This document shows, one piece after another, positions 22,143-32,236 of a stretch of DNA of 64,000 nt. The number at the start of each line of letters is the position of its first letter. Within the stretch, counting starts at the first letter, position 1. The position numbers and the translations under genes were made by a program. Origin of the DNA: Elymus sibiricus (lineage: Eukaryota; Streptophyta; Magnoliopsida; Poales; Poaceae). The notes under the pieces are model-generated. The model saw nothing but the letters and a program-made list of their open reading frames with translations, made no database searches and had not been told where the DNA came from. The DNA lies in NCBI GenBank assembly GCA_039707655.1, contig CM077670.1:147106001-147170000 (forward strand), given 5' to 3'.

Positions 22143-22373
22143 GTCATGCCCATCTTGCGATGGTCGCTACGTACGCCTCCACGCGCCGTTGTTGGACGTT
22201 GCCGCTACGTTCTGGGACGTTGCGGTGGTTGGGAAGGTCGCTTGGTCACGGTAGGAGCCTTCGTGGCTCCACTCTTTTTCTTCGGTGCCATTGACGAAGA
22301 TGATGAAGTTGGTACTCACACTACCAAAGAACTGATTTGTGACACACACAGCCCCTGCCTGGCGCACCAAAGA

Positions 22374-23284
22374 TGTCGTGGGAAACGACTATCTATGGGA
22401 CCGACCGGGTCCCTTTGCGATTCGGCTCAGGGGACGTGCATGGGACAAAGAGCAAGTTCTTAGTAAGTGCAAGAACACGCGGGGGATTTATCCAGGTTTG
22501 GGCCGCTATGAGCATAAAACCCTACTCCTGCTCTGTGGTTGATCGAATATGAACTCTGGCTACAGGGAGCGCAGTTTTCCGGCAAGGTGCTTGGGAAAAT
22601 GCAGCCAGGACGTGTAATTGAACTGGGTGTCGACCGTTCTACCTGTAGCCGTGGGCCTCCTTTTATAGGCCAAGGGGTCACCACAATGGCTAATACGGTC
22701 ATTACAGAGTGTGGACAGTGACTTGCACCATCATCATGTTTATCTTCCAACGGGGTAAGACAAACGCATTTAATGCACCATTAGGTGCTACGTTGGGGAG
22801 GCGAGGCCTTGGGCAAAAGATCTGTACCACCGGTCCTGGCGCCCTCCTGTAATCTCGACACGTCCCAGGGAGAGGTGTCATTAAAGTTAATCTCGGAACG
22901 ACATGCTGACACGTGCCTTGGCCGGCCATGTTAACTGTCTGCTCGCTCGACACCGAGCCCACGAGCCTATCTGGTCGATGGTGAGGTGGAGTGGTAACGG
23001 GACAGAACAAGCCTGCCGGCACGGAGCTTGCCAGGCCTTGCTTGCCGGCAAGGAACTTGCCGGCAACCATAGCCTTAGTCTTTACCTTGCCGGGGCGAAG
23101 CTTGCCGGCGAGAACAGCGTCGATCTTCAGTACTTAGAATAGTACTTCTCGATGACCTGCCTTGAGGTCTTCTTCACGGTCTTGGGATGTAGTTATCCTC
23201 TGTCAAGCCCTCATTGGCGGGGAGGCTACAACTTCCAGTGCACAAGTCTGGGTACGAGGGCACCCATGTCTTAGTACACCGACA
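22374..23284 (-). repeat. G2 5' LTR
   Basis: This 911-bp LTR reads TGTCGGTGTACTAAGAC at 23284 and ends CCCACGACA at 22374 on the minus strand. The downstream sequence TTTGGTGCGCCAGGCAGGGG (about 22371-22352) looks like the primer-site region. A TATAAAAG box is on the minus strand at 22667-22660. Near 23010-23115 palindromes of the CTTGCCGGCAAG type are clustered. Confidence 0.85.
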
Positions 23285-23417
23285 ACTGGGCACTGGGTTA
23301 ATAGGTTAGTCCCAAAAAATGATATATAATGGCTTATAATTGCATATAAAACATCCAAGATTGATACTATAATAGCATGGAACAATCAAAAATTATAGAT
23401 ACGTTGGAGACGTATCA
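23285..23417 (-). repeat. A 5' LTR remnant
   Basis: These 133 bases match 7113-7245 of the 3' LTR almost exactly, with one visible substitution (GGCTTATAA for GGCATATAA). They end in the same GACGTATCA and are followed by the AAGCC duplication. The near identity suggests that element A is not very old. Confidence 0.9.
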
Positions 23418-23422
23418 AAGCC

Positions 23423-23659
23423 GAGGGGTTTAGTCTGTATAGGCAGGTTAGAACTCATTCATATGATCTCGAGGTAGATCATCCTGTACTTTGTACCCTA
23501 TCACAATCAATATAACAAGAGGAGGACGTAGGGTTCTACCTCTTCGAGAGGGCCCGAACCTGGGTAAACATCGTGTCTTTCTCTACTTCATGTTACCATC
23601 TAACCGAGACCACCAGCTCGGGACCCCCTACCCGAGATCGGCCGGTTTTAGCAACAACA
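23423..23659 (+). repeat. T 5' LTR, second half
   Basis: It resumes after the AAGCC duplication with GAGGGGTTTAGTCTG and ends AGCAACAACA. It is followed by TTGGTGGCCCATACAGGCC, the start of the internal region, probably with the primer site. The LTR at 50244 has the same order of blocks. Confidence 0.85.
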
Positions 23660-24088
23660 TTGGTGGCCCATACAGGCCCCGCTGTGTGGTCGCAAAGGCT
23701 TGATGGCTCATCTGCGAATCAATGGCGGCATCGGCTGTGGGAAGACCTTCATCCTCGGACAGCTCTTCCCCTTCGGTAGCATCGTGCTTTATGCCGACTC
23801 GACCGGCCACCTCAGCCAGATCGAGAACTTCTCCCTAGGCCAAACCATCAGGTTTGGGAATCTGGAGTATGTCGTGGACTCCCGTGGCGAACTTGCCTTT
23901 TAGGGTTTAGTGTTAAATCTAGCCTGAAGATCTTGCCAATGCCATCGTCTCAGCACCAGATTCAATTTCGGAGCTGGACAACGGAACGATCTGCATCTCA
24001 GATCTGGCTTTAAGCTCGGATCCGAACACTGCACTCCTGGATCAAGCATCAGGCCCGACCAGCGAAATTTTTGGGGCCACGTTAGGTG
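23660..24088 (+). pseudogene. T leader and N-terminal coding remnant
   Basis: After the LTR an open frame from 23703 (MAHLRINGGIGCGKTF..., about 66 residues) ends in TAG at 23901-23903, with decayed sequence after it. Its position suggests the N-terminal part of the element's gag. A stop and frame loss follow, and the sequence is interrupted at the GTACC site by S6. Confidence 0.5.
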
Positions 24089-24836
24089 GTACCTGATAAC
24101 CCACAAGTATAGGGGATCGCAACAGTCTTCGAGGGTAGCATTTCACCCAATTTATTGATTCGACACAAGGGGAGCCAAAGAATATTTATAAGCCTTAGCA
24201 TTTGAGTTGTCAATTCAACCACACCTGAGAAGTTATTTCTCTGCAGCAAAATATTAGTAGCACAGTAGTTTGATAGTTTTGATAGCTGTGGTAACAGTAG
24301 CAATAGTAATAGTAGCAGTTTTGTAGTAGTTGGAACAGCAGTAGCAACAGTAGTAACTTAGCAAAGACAATATGAGCAAAGCATAGGCATGGAGTAGTGA
24401 TGGATATTTGGATGACATTCATCATGTGACAGTCATAACCTAGAGCGATACGCAATAGCTCCAATTCATCAATCAAATGTAGGCATGTATTCCGTATATA
24501 GTCATACGTGCTTATAATAAGAACTTGCATGACAACTTTTGTCCTACCCTCCCGTGGCAGCGGGGTCCTAATGGAAACTAAGGGTAATTAAGGCGCTCCT
24601 TTTAATAGAGAACCAGAACAAAGCATTAACACATAGTGAATACATGAACTCCTCAAATTACAGTCATCCCCGGAGAGTATCCCAATTATTGTCACCTTGG
24701 GGTCTACGTTTCAGAACAATAACAGGTGGATATAACTTGCAGATAGGATCAAGAACTCAAATATATTCATGAAAACATAAAGGGTTCAGATCTAAAATCA
24801 TGGCACTCAGGCCCTAGTGACAGGCATTAAGCATAG

Positions 24837-25563
24837 TGTCGGGGGAATAACCCGCGGCTAGACCCAGCATCCCAAGACATAACCCTGCAGAACCAGAGGG
24901 CCCATAACCGAGTCATACATGGCATTAAACGGGCCGGCTCACTATGGGCTGGGAGCTTGGAAGGAACCCGCCAAGGAAGATCAAGACCCAGCCTAGGAAG
25001 ACCCGGCCCAGAGAAGACCCGGCCTGAGTAGATTCAGCAAGGAAAGAAGACCCGGCAAGACCCAGAGTCCCAACACCAGAAGGAGTCCACATAACTTGGA
25101 AGACACGGAAGGTTTGCAAGACTTAGAGTAGGACTCCAACTGTGGGTATATCCCGAAGACCTGTTGAAATCCCAGGGACCCAGCTATTATATAAAGTGGG
25201 TTCCTGGGGCGCCCAAAGGAGAAGTTTTGAGACAGACAAGTTACAATCCCTGGAGATAGAGGTAGCGAAACAGCACCCTTGTAATCAAGATCATCATCAT
25301 CAATACTCCTTCTGTCCCAAAATAAGCGTATTAGCCTTAGTACAATTTTGTACTAAAGTTAGTACAAAGTTGAGACACTTATTTTGGGACGGAGGGAGTA
25401 TCAATCAAGCAGGAGTAGGCTTTTACCTCCACCGTGAGGGGCCGAACCTGGGTAAACTCGCATCTCTCGATTCCAATCAACCCCGTTTAAGCTACCACCT
25501 AGTTGTGATGGCCTCACAACTTAGTCCTTCCACGAGGATATCTGCCGTGACAAAACCACGACA
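24837..25563 (+). repeat. N4 5' LTR
   Basis: The LTR spans 727 bp including a 93-bp MITE. It has a TATATAAA box at 25188-25195 and a 3' end CCACGACA at 25563. Directly after it, TTGGCACCCACCATGGGG is the likely primer-site region. Confidence 0.9.
25306..25398. mobile_element. Stowaway-type MITE in the N4 5' LTR
   Basis: Ends CTCCTTCTGTCCCAAAATAAG and CTTATTTTGGGACGGAGGGAG are inverted repeats, and TA flanks it at 25304-25305 and 25399-25400. The N4 3' LTR lacks it (TCATCATCAGTATCAATT at about 37885), so it landed after N4 inserted. Confidence 0.95.
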
Positions 25564-26359
25564 GTTGGCACCCACCATGGGGCCGGCGCACGGTGGTGTT
25601 GTGTTCTTGGAGGGAGCTCTCCAGGGATCGAGGAGCTCGCGATTGGCCAGATGAAGAAAAACTGGCTCAAAAGGATCTACATCATCTCCGTGTTTGTCAG
25701 TCGAGATTAGGAAAACAATTGGCGGCGCATGACATGTATCTGGATGCGGAATCTAGCAGTTTGCCCGTAAGATCAAAATCGGAAGCAAGAAAAGTTCATG
25801 GCAGCGTTCGGTGCATGATGTTTAGCGGCGTACTTGTCGGGCAGTGGCCCATAGCCTCTTGCGGCCAGTCCAATCTCCATGATGGCTAGCGCGGGAATTA
25901 AAAAATGTTGAAATTGACTGGCGGCGGCTTCTAGAGGAAGCAAATACTCATGGCGATCGACAACGCGGCTCGCCTGCCCTATCCAGTTGTAGGTCACACA
26001 AAAAATAATGGAACAAATCCCTAGGCGTGACCAATCTGGATAAAGTTGTGAATCCGTAAAGTCAGATCAATAAAAGAGGGGAGCTTCCCGACAAAAAAAG
26101 CTTTGAATCGGACAAGTAGTAGTACTGCTAGCAGTCTAGCACCATGTTGAAGCACCGTGGCACGTATTCATCCAGGGAAATTTGGAAGTCCAAACCAAAC
26201 TACTAGTTGTAGTGCACGACGGGGGCTTGTTATACCTCACGTGAAGAACAAAACAAGTGACAAGTTCGGTCATCAAGTGCCATGCGGATTTTGTGATCAG
26301 CAACCTATTCTTACTAGTTCCTCGTCAGGCGATTTACCGTTCTACAACCAGGTGATGTG

Positions 26360-27070
26360 ACAGGTCTACACCGAGTTGCCTGACAGACGCGCGCACAGCG
26401 TACCGTCCTTGCAGACCGGTATACATCGACACACCGAAAAGGTCGCGTCCTCAAACATTCTATGCCGAGCTGCTCGGCAAACCTACTCGCAGCTTGCCGC
26501 TCCTCCCGTCCGGGTCTACATCGACAGACTGGACGCCGCGTCAGTGTCCGCCCGAATGAAGCTGCCGACGGACAGGCCCGCATGTTCGCCGTTTCTGCGG
26601 TCCCCTCCATATCAACATGCCGGAGGCCGATCCATCGACCATCGTCCACCCGTGCGTCCTGGTAAAAACACGCCCACATTCCGCCATTCATGCGGCCCTA
26701 TCGCGGAGGTCGTACCAGCGTCCGCATCGGGCCGGGTCAGCAACGGACACGCACAGAACTCGCCGACCTGGCAGTCTGGTCTATGTCCACACACCAGAGG
26801 CGGCACAAGCGTCTGAAAGAGTCGGGCAATCCGACAGACATGCATGCAGCTCGCTGTTCCTGCGGTTCAGTCCACAATGACATACCAAAGGCTGCACCAG
26901 CATCTGTCCGCGTTGGCCTGCTAGACGGAGGCACACACATATCCCATTGTCCATGTAGTCCTCGGTCAACACCAACACATCGGGATGGGAGATGGACGCA
27001 TGCTCTGCCCGCCGTCTTTGCGGTCCGGAGTATATCAACACACCGGGTCACCCGGCGGACGCCCCCGTAA
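26360..27070. repeat. Degenerate tandem repeat in N4
   Basis: Related strings of the form (T/G)CGGTC..GT(A/C)(T/C)A(C/T)ATC(G/A)ACACACC recur near 26410, 26515, 26600, 26780, 26868, 26968 and 27020, each followed by a GC-rich stretch. The period is irregular, about 90-110 bases. Substitutions are frequent, so the repeat is old. Confidence 0.5.
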
Positions 27071-28065
27071 AATTCGCTGCCCTAAGCGGTGAAGATCAAC
27101 TCCATTTTGATTCCTACGCAAGCAGACCGCTGAGATCCCCTGCGCTGCGTGTCCATCAAGCCATCAAATCGCCAAGTTACCGAGACAGTCAACTCATAGC
27201 TACTGGTGCTACTCCCTTCGCGTGAAGGCCATCAACCAACTGGTTATTCAAGGGATATCAGCTCTCTGGCTTCAAAATTACTACATCTACCACATCATAC
27301 AGGAACAGTCAGCCAACGCTTCAAGACGATCCAATCTACAAAAAAGCAAGACAAGGAGACGAGTACCAGTATGTACTAGTTTAATCTTTTCCACAGAAAT
27401 CAGTCCGCGTAAAGCATATGCACGTGGAGGCCCGTAGCACTTCAATTGCTATGTCCAGATACATAAAAACATCAGGTGCTATTCACCCTATCTATTTTAT
27501 CATCACATATTAAAATTCTTCGGAAACAACTACTCGGGCCTGCAATATCTTTTATGCAGGACAACTATGCACTACAAAGGTGGCTGTCGTACCGCGGATA
27601 CAGAGCTCGTGCCAGCATCATCGTGCGTCGGCGTCCATTCGTACCGCGCTGACCGACAGGCAGGCGTGTAGGATGCCGTCCCTGCGGTTTAGTCTACAAC
27701 GAAACCCGAAGGACACACCAGCATCCGCCGCACGAGCTGCTCGTGAACACCGCCCTATGGTCTGGTCCGGCTCCACCATGGAAATCCTGGCTGCAACATC
27801 TTTAAAATCCCGGCTTCCGCCGTCAGCTCAAACCGTCAGCCGGGTTACTAACTTGCAACTCCAATGGGATCATCTACAACCTCACCTCGGCTGGCCTCAA
27901 CCTTCCGCGGGTTTACACTGCGTCATCAAACGCTGAGGCATAAAAACAAGCTAAGTCACTTTTATATTTAAAATTTCATTTTTTCATTCCAGTCAATTTA
28001 ACTGATTGGTACCTTGAGTTAATCCCGGGGGCTATTGTTTCTTCTCAAATAAAATTGATTCATAA

Positions 28066-28292
28066 GGTTACCAAAGAGGACTAGTTTCCATGATGCACAG
28101 TCTACACATGGGTAACCTGCCTTATTGGTGTAAAAAATAAAGTTTGCCAAAGAAGACTAGATGCCATGTTGCACAGTCTAAACATAGGTATCATGCCCTA
28201 TTGGCGAAAGAGTAAAGGTTACCAAAGAAGATTAGTTGCCATGATGCATAGTCTAAACATAGGTATCCTGCTCAATTATGATCAATGAAATA
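28066..28292. repeat. 75-bp tandem repeat, three copies
   Basis: Units start at 28066, 28142 and 28217 with GGTTACCAAAGAGGACTAG, GTTTGCCAAAGAAGACTAG and GGTTACCAAAGAAGATTAG. Each contains GCACAGTCTA-ACATAGGTA followed by TTATTGG-like sequence. The function is unknown. Confidence 0.85.
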
Positions 28293-30014
28293 AAGCCGGC
28301 AACTTTGGACCCCAGAGTTTGTCGTTTCACCTCAATCGCTATGTGTTGAATCTTTATTTTCCATTGGTCGTTGGTTACTTGGGGGATTCTAACTCCTCGA
28401 GTTCAGCTATAACATCCCTTTGACCAGGCATATGCCATAATATTATTGGTTATACCTGCCTGGAAGCTTGATGCTACTCACAAATCTGTGCCCCGGCTAT
28501 ACGCTTGATAAGTCAATCACACTGACGCCTATCGTGGACTTTGTTGACCCTAAACTTTTCAAAGTTAAAACACCAGCTTATGTCATGTGAGAGCCAGCTT
28601 TACCAGATAGCGAGGATAAACCACAAAGGCTATAAGCCTGCTGTGACACCCTGGTTTTTGGCAACTTTTTCTATTCAAAATCGTTTTGGCTTTATTTGTA
28701 ATTTGGATGATTTTGAATCTTTTCAGTTGACTTTGGACTTAGGAAACTTTTGAATCTTTCTCTAAGTGATCCAAAGCTCTCAGCATCTTGCCAAAATCTT
28801 GCCACACATCTTATGGATCAAATTCCTATTCTCAATCCTTCCCAATTATTCATTTTCTTCCTTTGGGAAAATCTGTCATCACTATGGGTTATGAAGCAAC
28901 CTATAGTTCTGATGATCAGAAAAATCCCAAATTAATACCACACCTCCTAGTCATCATCTACTCCCACAATCTTCAACAACATTTCATGGCCCGGTATAAA
29001 ATTTTGTCCAGAAAACTCCATTTATCTTCTGGACATACTGGCCCTTTGTGAAGCAACCCATATTTTCCCAACTCAGAAAACTCTCAGATAATTCCCTGAG
29101 ATACTAGGGAACCTATCTTGCCATAATATCGAAAAAATATCATCTTGTCCAGTACAAATTTTCAGCAACAATATTCTGCCAAGTTTCTGCTCATTTTGAA
29201 CCTCTGTGAAGGAAGTACCAGCTAGATGTATGCAATTGAGCTGAAATTTTTATGACATCTTCTATCCACCAAATAACCCTCACACACCAAATTTCAGCTC
29301 CAGCAGATCAACCATATGAGTGCTACAAGCTCATCTTTCCTCTGTACCAGTAACAACAGTTGTACATGAACTGCATTCAAACATTGATGAAATCATCTCA
29401 AATTTGGCCAGTTTGGAGTCCTGCCAAACTAGATCATCCCAGACATCTCTACTGGCTTCATCTCCAGCTCATCTTTTCTCTAGAGCTCTCCCAAAGTTTC
29501 TATCAGAAACTGTAGCTGAAGCAACCATTCGAATCAGAGTGAACCTAGCCAAACCAAGGGCATAGGGGCACTAAGTGATCAAAGGAGAACATGCTAGACA
29601 TGGTGTGCCAGACTTGCGTGGCCTCTGGATGCCAGTACCCGTGGTGAGCATGGTAATGGAATGCCAAAACTCGCGCTCTGCACCGCGCCCGCGTCGGATG
29701 TGATGCGTCCGGCTGCCCCGCGTGACCCTGCCTTGTCCCAGCTCGCCAACATCTTCTCCTTCCCCCACCTGGCCGTTCTGGAACTCGCCCCTCGCCGGAA
29801 TCGTGCCCGGCGGACGCCACGCACACGGGCACTGTGGCACCCGTGCGGGCACAGTGGCTCTGCTGCCCGTCGTCTTCCTCTGCAAGCCGCCACTTCGGCA
29901 TTTACTTCGCCTGCCCTCTCCTATCCCGTCGCCAGCGTCGAGCCAGCCAGCGCGGCGTCCTTGCGCCGGCGACGTGGCCCGAGCTTCGCCCGCTCCAGAA
30001 GCCTCCCCTCCTCC

Positions 30015-30022
30015 TATAAATA
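30015..30022 (+). promoter_or_regulatory. TATA box of D8 LTR
   Basis: TATAAATA is followed within 20 bases by GGCCTCTCTCCGCTCC, closely matching GCCTCTCCGCTCC after the TATTTAAA box of S5 (39101-39108). The shared spacing supports a common LTR core promoter. Confidence 0.7.
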
Positions 30023-31423
30023 GACATCCCCGGCCTCTCTCCGCTCCTCACCCCACCCTCTCCACCTCCAATTGAGCCCCCGAGCAATGAGCCAAGGCCG
30101 AGAGGCCCTCTGGCCTCGCATCTCGCCGGCGATCCGCCGCCACACGAGCTCTGCCCCCTCGCCGTTCCACTCCACCACAGCTTCCACTGACCCCACGAGC
30201 GAGCTCCACTCACTCCACTGACCCTGCCCAACCTCTCCCTCGACCGAAACCCTGCCGGAATCGCCGTCTCCGGCGACGCCCGAAAGTCACCGCCGCCGGA
30301 GAGGAAGGGGACGACGTCGTCCGGCCGTCTCTCGTCACGCTGCGGGTACGTACGTGTTCGTCTCCGTGAGCTCGTTCCATCCCCGTAGTCACCCGACCTC
30401 GCCGTCGACTGCATCGCCGGCGACCATCGCCGGAGAGCCGCAGCTCTCTATTCCCTCTCTCCCCCCTTTTAAATCTGACAGAAGGGCCCGCTAGTCAGTG
30501 GCTCGCCGAAGCGGTAAGTGGAGGCGCCCTGGCAAAATACGTCTTCAACGTGGCCCTCTGCTGATTTTTGATTTTCTATTTTAATTCAAATTTTGACCAG
30601 TAACTTTGACCATCCATAACTATTTATCCACAAGTCCAAATCAATTGATTCTTTTTGCATTGGGTTTGTCTTGAGCTCCTCTATTTTCTGGAAAAATTTG
30701 GTATTTTTCCCATGCTCACAGAATTTTTGGTGAACAGAACAGTGTTATGTGACATTTTCCTTTGCATTTTCAAAATATTTTCAGAGGGAAATCCTTTTGA
30801 CTTTGAAGCCCAGGAGTTTGTGGAAACCCAACAGAGCAAGGCAAGCCATGTCATCCATTGCATGAAGCATTTCAATAGTGTTGGTTATTTAATTGAATTA
30901 ATTGCATTATTTTAATATGTGACAATTTAGAGTTAATTTATTTTGTTGCATAGCTACTGCCATGTTAAATTAGTTATGATAAATATCCATGCTTGTTAAA
31001 CACTTGACAACACTAATCCTAATTGGTTGATCAAGTGCCACCTATCCGAACTTATCCGTGCATCCACATTTGCCGGTATGGGACGGCCTTGACTTGGTCT
31101 GGCTTTGTGCTCTTTTATTGGTACCACCAAAGAGGGAGGGTTATGCATGCGTGCTACCCTGATCAGGTAGACGACGATAATCCTATGAGCCCAGTTGAGT
31201 TATTTTGCCGGCGTCCCCGTTTGGGACAGTTTAGTTTGGCCACGACGGTGGCTAGTGTCACGGGGTGACACAGGGGCCACCCAGGACATGACCCTGGGAG
31301 GGTATGATTATCGGTGGTACGATAGAGGAGTCACGGGTCAGGCAGGTTTCGTTGGAGCAGCACCGGTCCACCCGAATGGGAGCATGAGGCCTGGAGCTCC
31401 ATGGTGTGGGTAAAGTGCGCAAC

Positions 31424-31454
31424 CTCTGCAGAGTGTAAGAATCTATTCGAATAG
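31424..31454 (+). promoter_or_regulatory. Conserved palindrome pair in D8 LTR
   Basis: CTCTGCAGAG (31424-31433) and CTATTCGAATAG (31443-31454) are perfect palindromes. N7 (56086-56116) and S5 (42216-42244) carry counterparts, and in S5 the second reads CTAATCGATTAG, still a perfect palindrome. Role unknown: RNA structure or a dimeric binding site. Confidence 0.6.
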
Positions 31455-31689
31455 CCGCGTCCACGGTATTGGAAAGTCCATACTAGGCCACTGAGTGGTC
31501 AACCATAATAATGATAGTAATGATGGAAGAACTTGTCTCATGTTCAGAGGTACTATATGGATCATGAGTATTTCGAGGGTTGTGGAATAACCCCGAAGAG
31601 AGTAAGTTGGTAACAGTAAGCGCTAAGCACTTAATATGATCATTGCCATGCTATTGTTTGCTGCATTGTTATGGTTGCCGTCAGCTTGC

Positions 31690-31727
31690 GAGTACATTCC
31701 ATGTACTCACCTGGCGTATCATGCCAG
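31690..31727 (+). promoter_or_regulatory. Conserved double hairpin in D8 LTR
   Basis: Hairpin 1 pairs GAGTACA with TGTACTC around TTCCA. Hairpin 2 pairs CTGGC with GCCAG around GTATCAT. Counterparts lie in S5 (42520-42569) and N7 (56592-56632) with changed stem bases, always 250-350 bases before the LTR end. Confidence 0.65.
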
Positions 31728-32077
31728 ATGCAGGAGAAGCCTAGGACGGAGGTCCCGATGGTTCGTGCTACGCTAACTAGGCCGTGTCCCCAGCAGTGTC
31801 CCTGTGAATGCAGTTTTCCGCGCTATGTTCCGCTACGCCGTAGAGTCACCGAGTAGTATCGAGGCCCTGCTGTGTTCCATAAATAATGTAGATATTGTCA
31901 TAGCACGTGCAGTGCTTTTGGCCTCGCTATTGATGTAAATTATGAGCTTGTACTCGAGATATATCAATAAAGATCAGTTCAGTTCTGTTCCAAGTTGTTG
32001 TGTGTTTCCAGAAGACATGATCTCTGGGTTGGAAACACTGGCTAAACCGGTCCTCTGAGCCGGGGTGCCACAACGCT

Positions 32078-32090
32078 TGGCATCAGAGCC
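32078..32090 (+). other. D8 primer-binding site (initiator tRNA-Met type)
   Basis: TGGCATCAGAGCC, five bases after the LTR end, differs by one base from TGGTATCAGAGCC, the complement of the plant initiator tRNA-Met 3' end. Confidence 0.85.
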
Positions 32091-32236
32091 AGGTTGACTG
32101 TAGGACACCCTAGTTAACCCTGCACTAGAACCGCGATTAGTTTAGAGTTTTAGGGTGTGTCTTGCTTGTTGCATCTGATTGCTACATGGCATGCATATAG
32201 TTTTTATTGTGCTAACCATTGTCCTTGTGAGTGTAG

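Larger units (their letters stand above)
20690..23284 (-). mobile_element. G2: 5' fragment of another gypsy element fused into A
   Basis: In element orientation it runs from a complete 5' LTR (23284-22374) through a primer-site region and leader to gag, which stops abruptly at about 20690 against A's gag. On its other side the LTR abuts A's LTR after 133 bp (23285-23417). This is explained by insertion of G2 into the 5' LTR of A in the same orientation, followed by a deletion from G2 gag into A gag. A chimera made by template switching is the alternative. Confidence 0.8.
5703..23417 (-). mobile_element. A: Athila-like gypsy retrotransposon, minus strand, with nested C2 and G2
   Basis: The element is flanked by AAGCC at 5698-5702 and 23418-23422. 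In element orientation it starts at 23417 with TGATACGTCTCCAACG, keeps only 133 bp of 5' LTR, passes into the fused G2 fragment, then gag (20690-20343), protease (20257-19532) and a long non-coding 3' region, and ends in a polypurine tract and a complete 3' LTR (7245-5703). No reverse transcriptase or integrase is visible, so the family copy is non-autonomous. The D-x-GAS form of the protease and the 1.5-kb LTR suggest the Athila lineage (Sabrina/WHAM-like). The family name is not certain. Confidence 0.8.
25564..28641 (+). other. N4 internal non-coding domain
   Basis: No gag, pol or host gene is recognised. A diffuse repetitive region at about 26360-27070 repeats CTGCGGTC..GTCTACATCAACACACCGG-like strings, with another instance near 27660-27740. 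Short ORFs on both strands (up to about 146 codons) follow these repeats and look incidental. A polypurine-like CCCGGGGGCTA occurs near 28023. Confidence 0.6.
28642..32072 (+). repeat. D8 5' LTR
   Basis: It begins TGTGACACCCTGGTTTTTGG and ends GGGGTGCCACA, 3431 bp. An AT-rich first kilobase is followed by a GC-rich gene-like block (29650-30430) with TATAAATA at 30015-30022, then a long leader-like part with several palindromes shared with S5 and N7. ORFs in the GC-rich block are shadows. Confidence 0.85.

Noticed and set aside
23703..23903. Walker A-like GGIGCGKT in the T N-terminal frame
   Set aside because: The frame is only about 66 residues, has no Walker B or other ATPase motif, and lies where retrotransposon gag begins. 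The match is most likely chance.
26360..27070. Protein-coding gene in N4 (ORFs up to 146 codons)
   Set aside because: Open frames occur on both strands, follow a degenerate repeat, and show no start context, intron borders or motif.
32078..32090. tRNA gene near the D8 and N7 LTR ends
   Set aside because: Only the 13-base primer-site match to initiator tRNA-Met is present. There is no tRNA cloverleaf.
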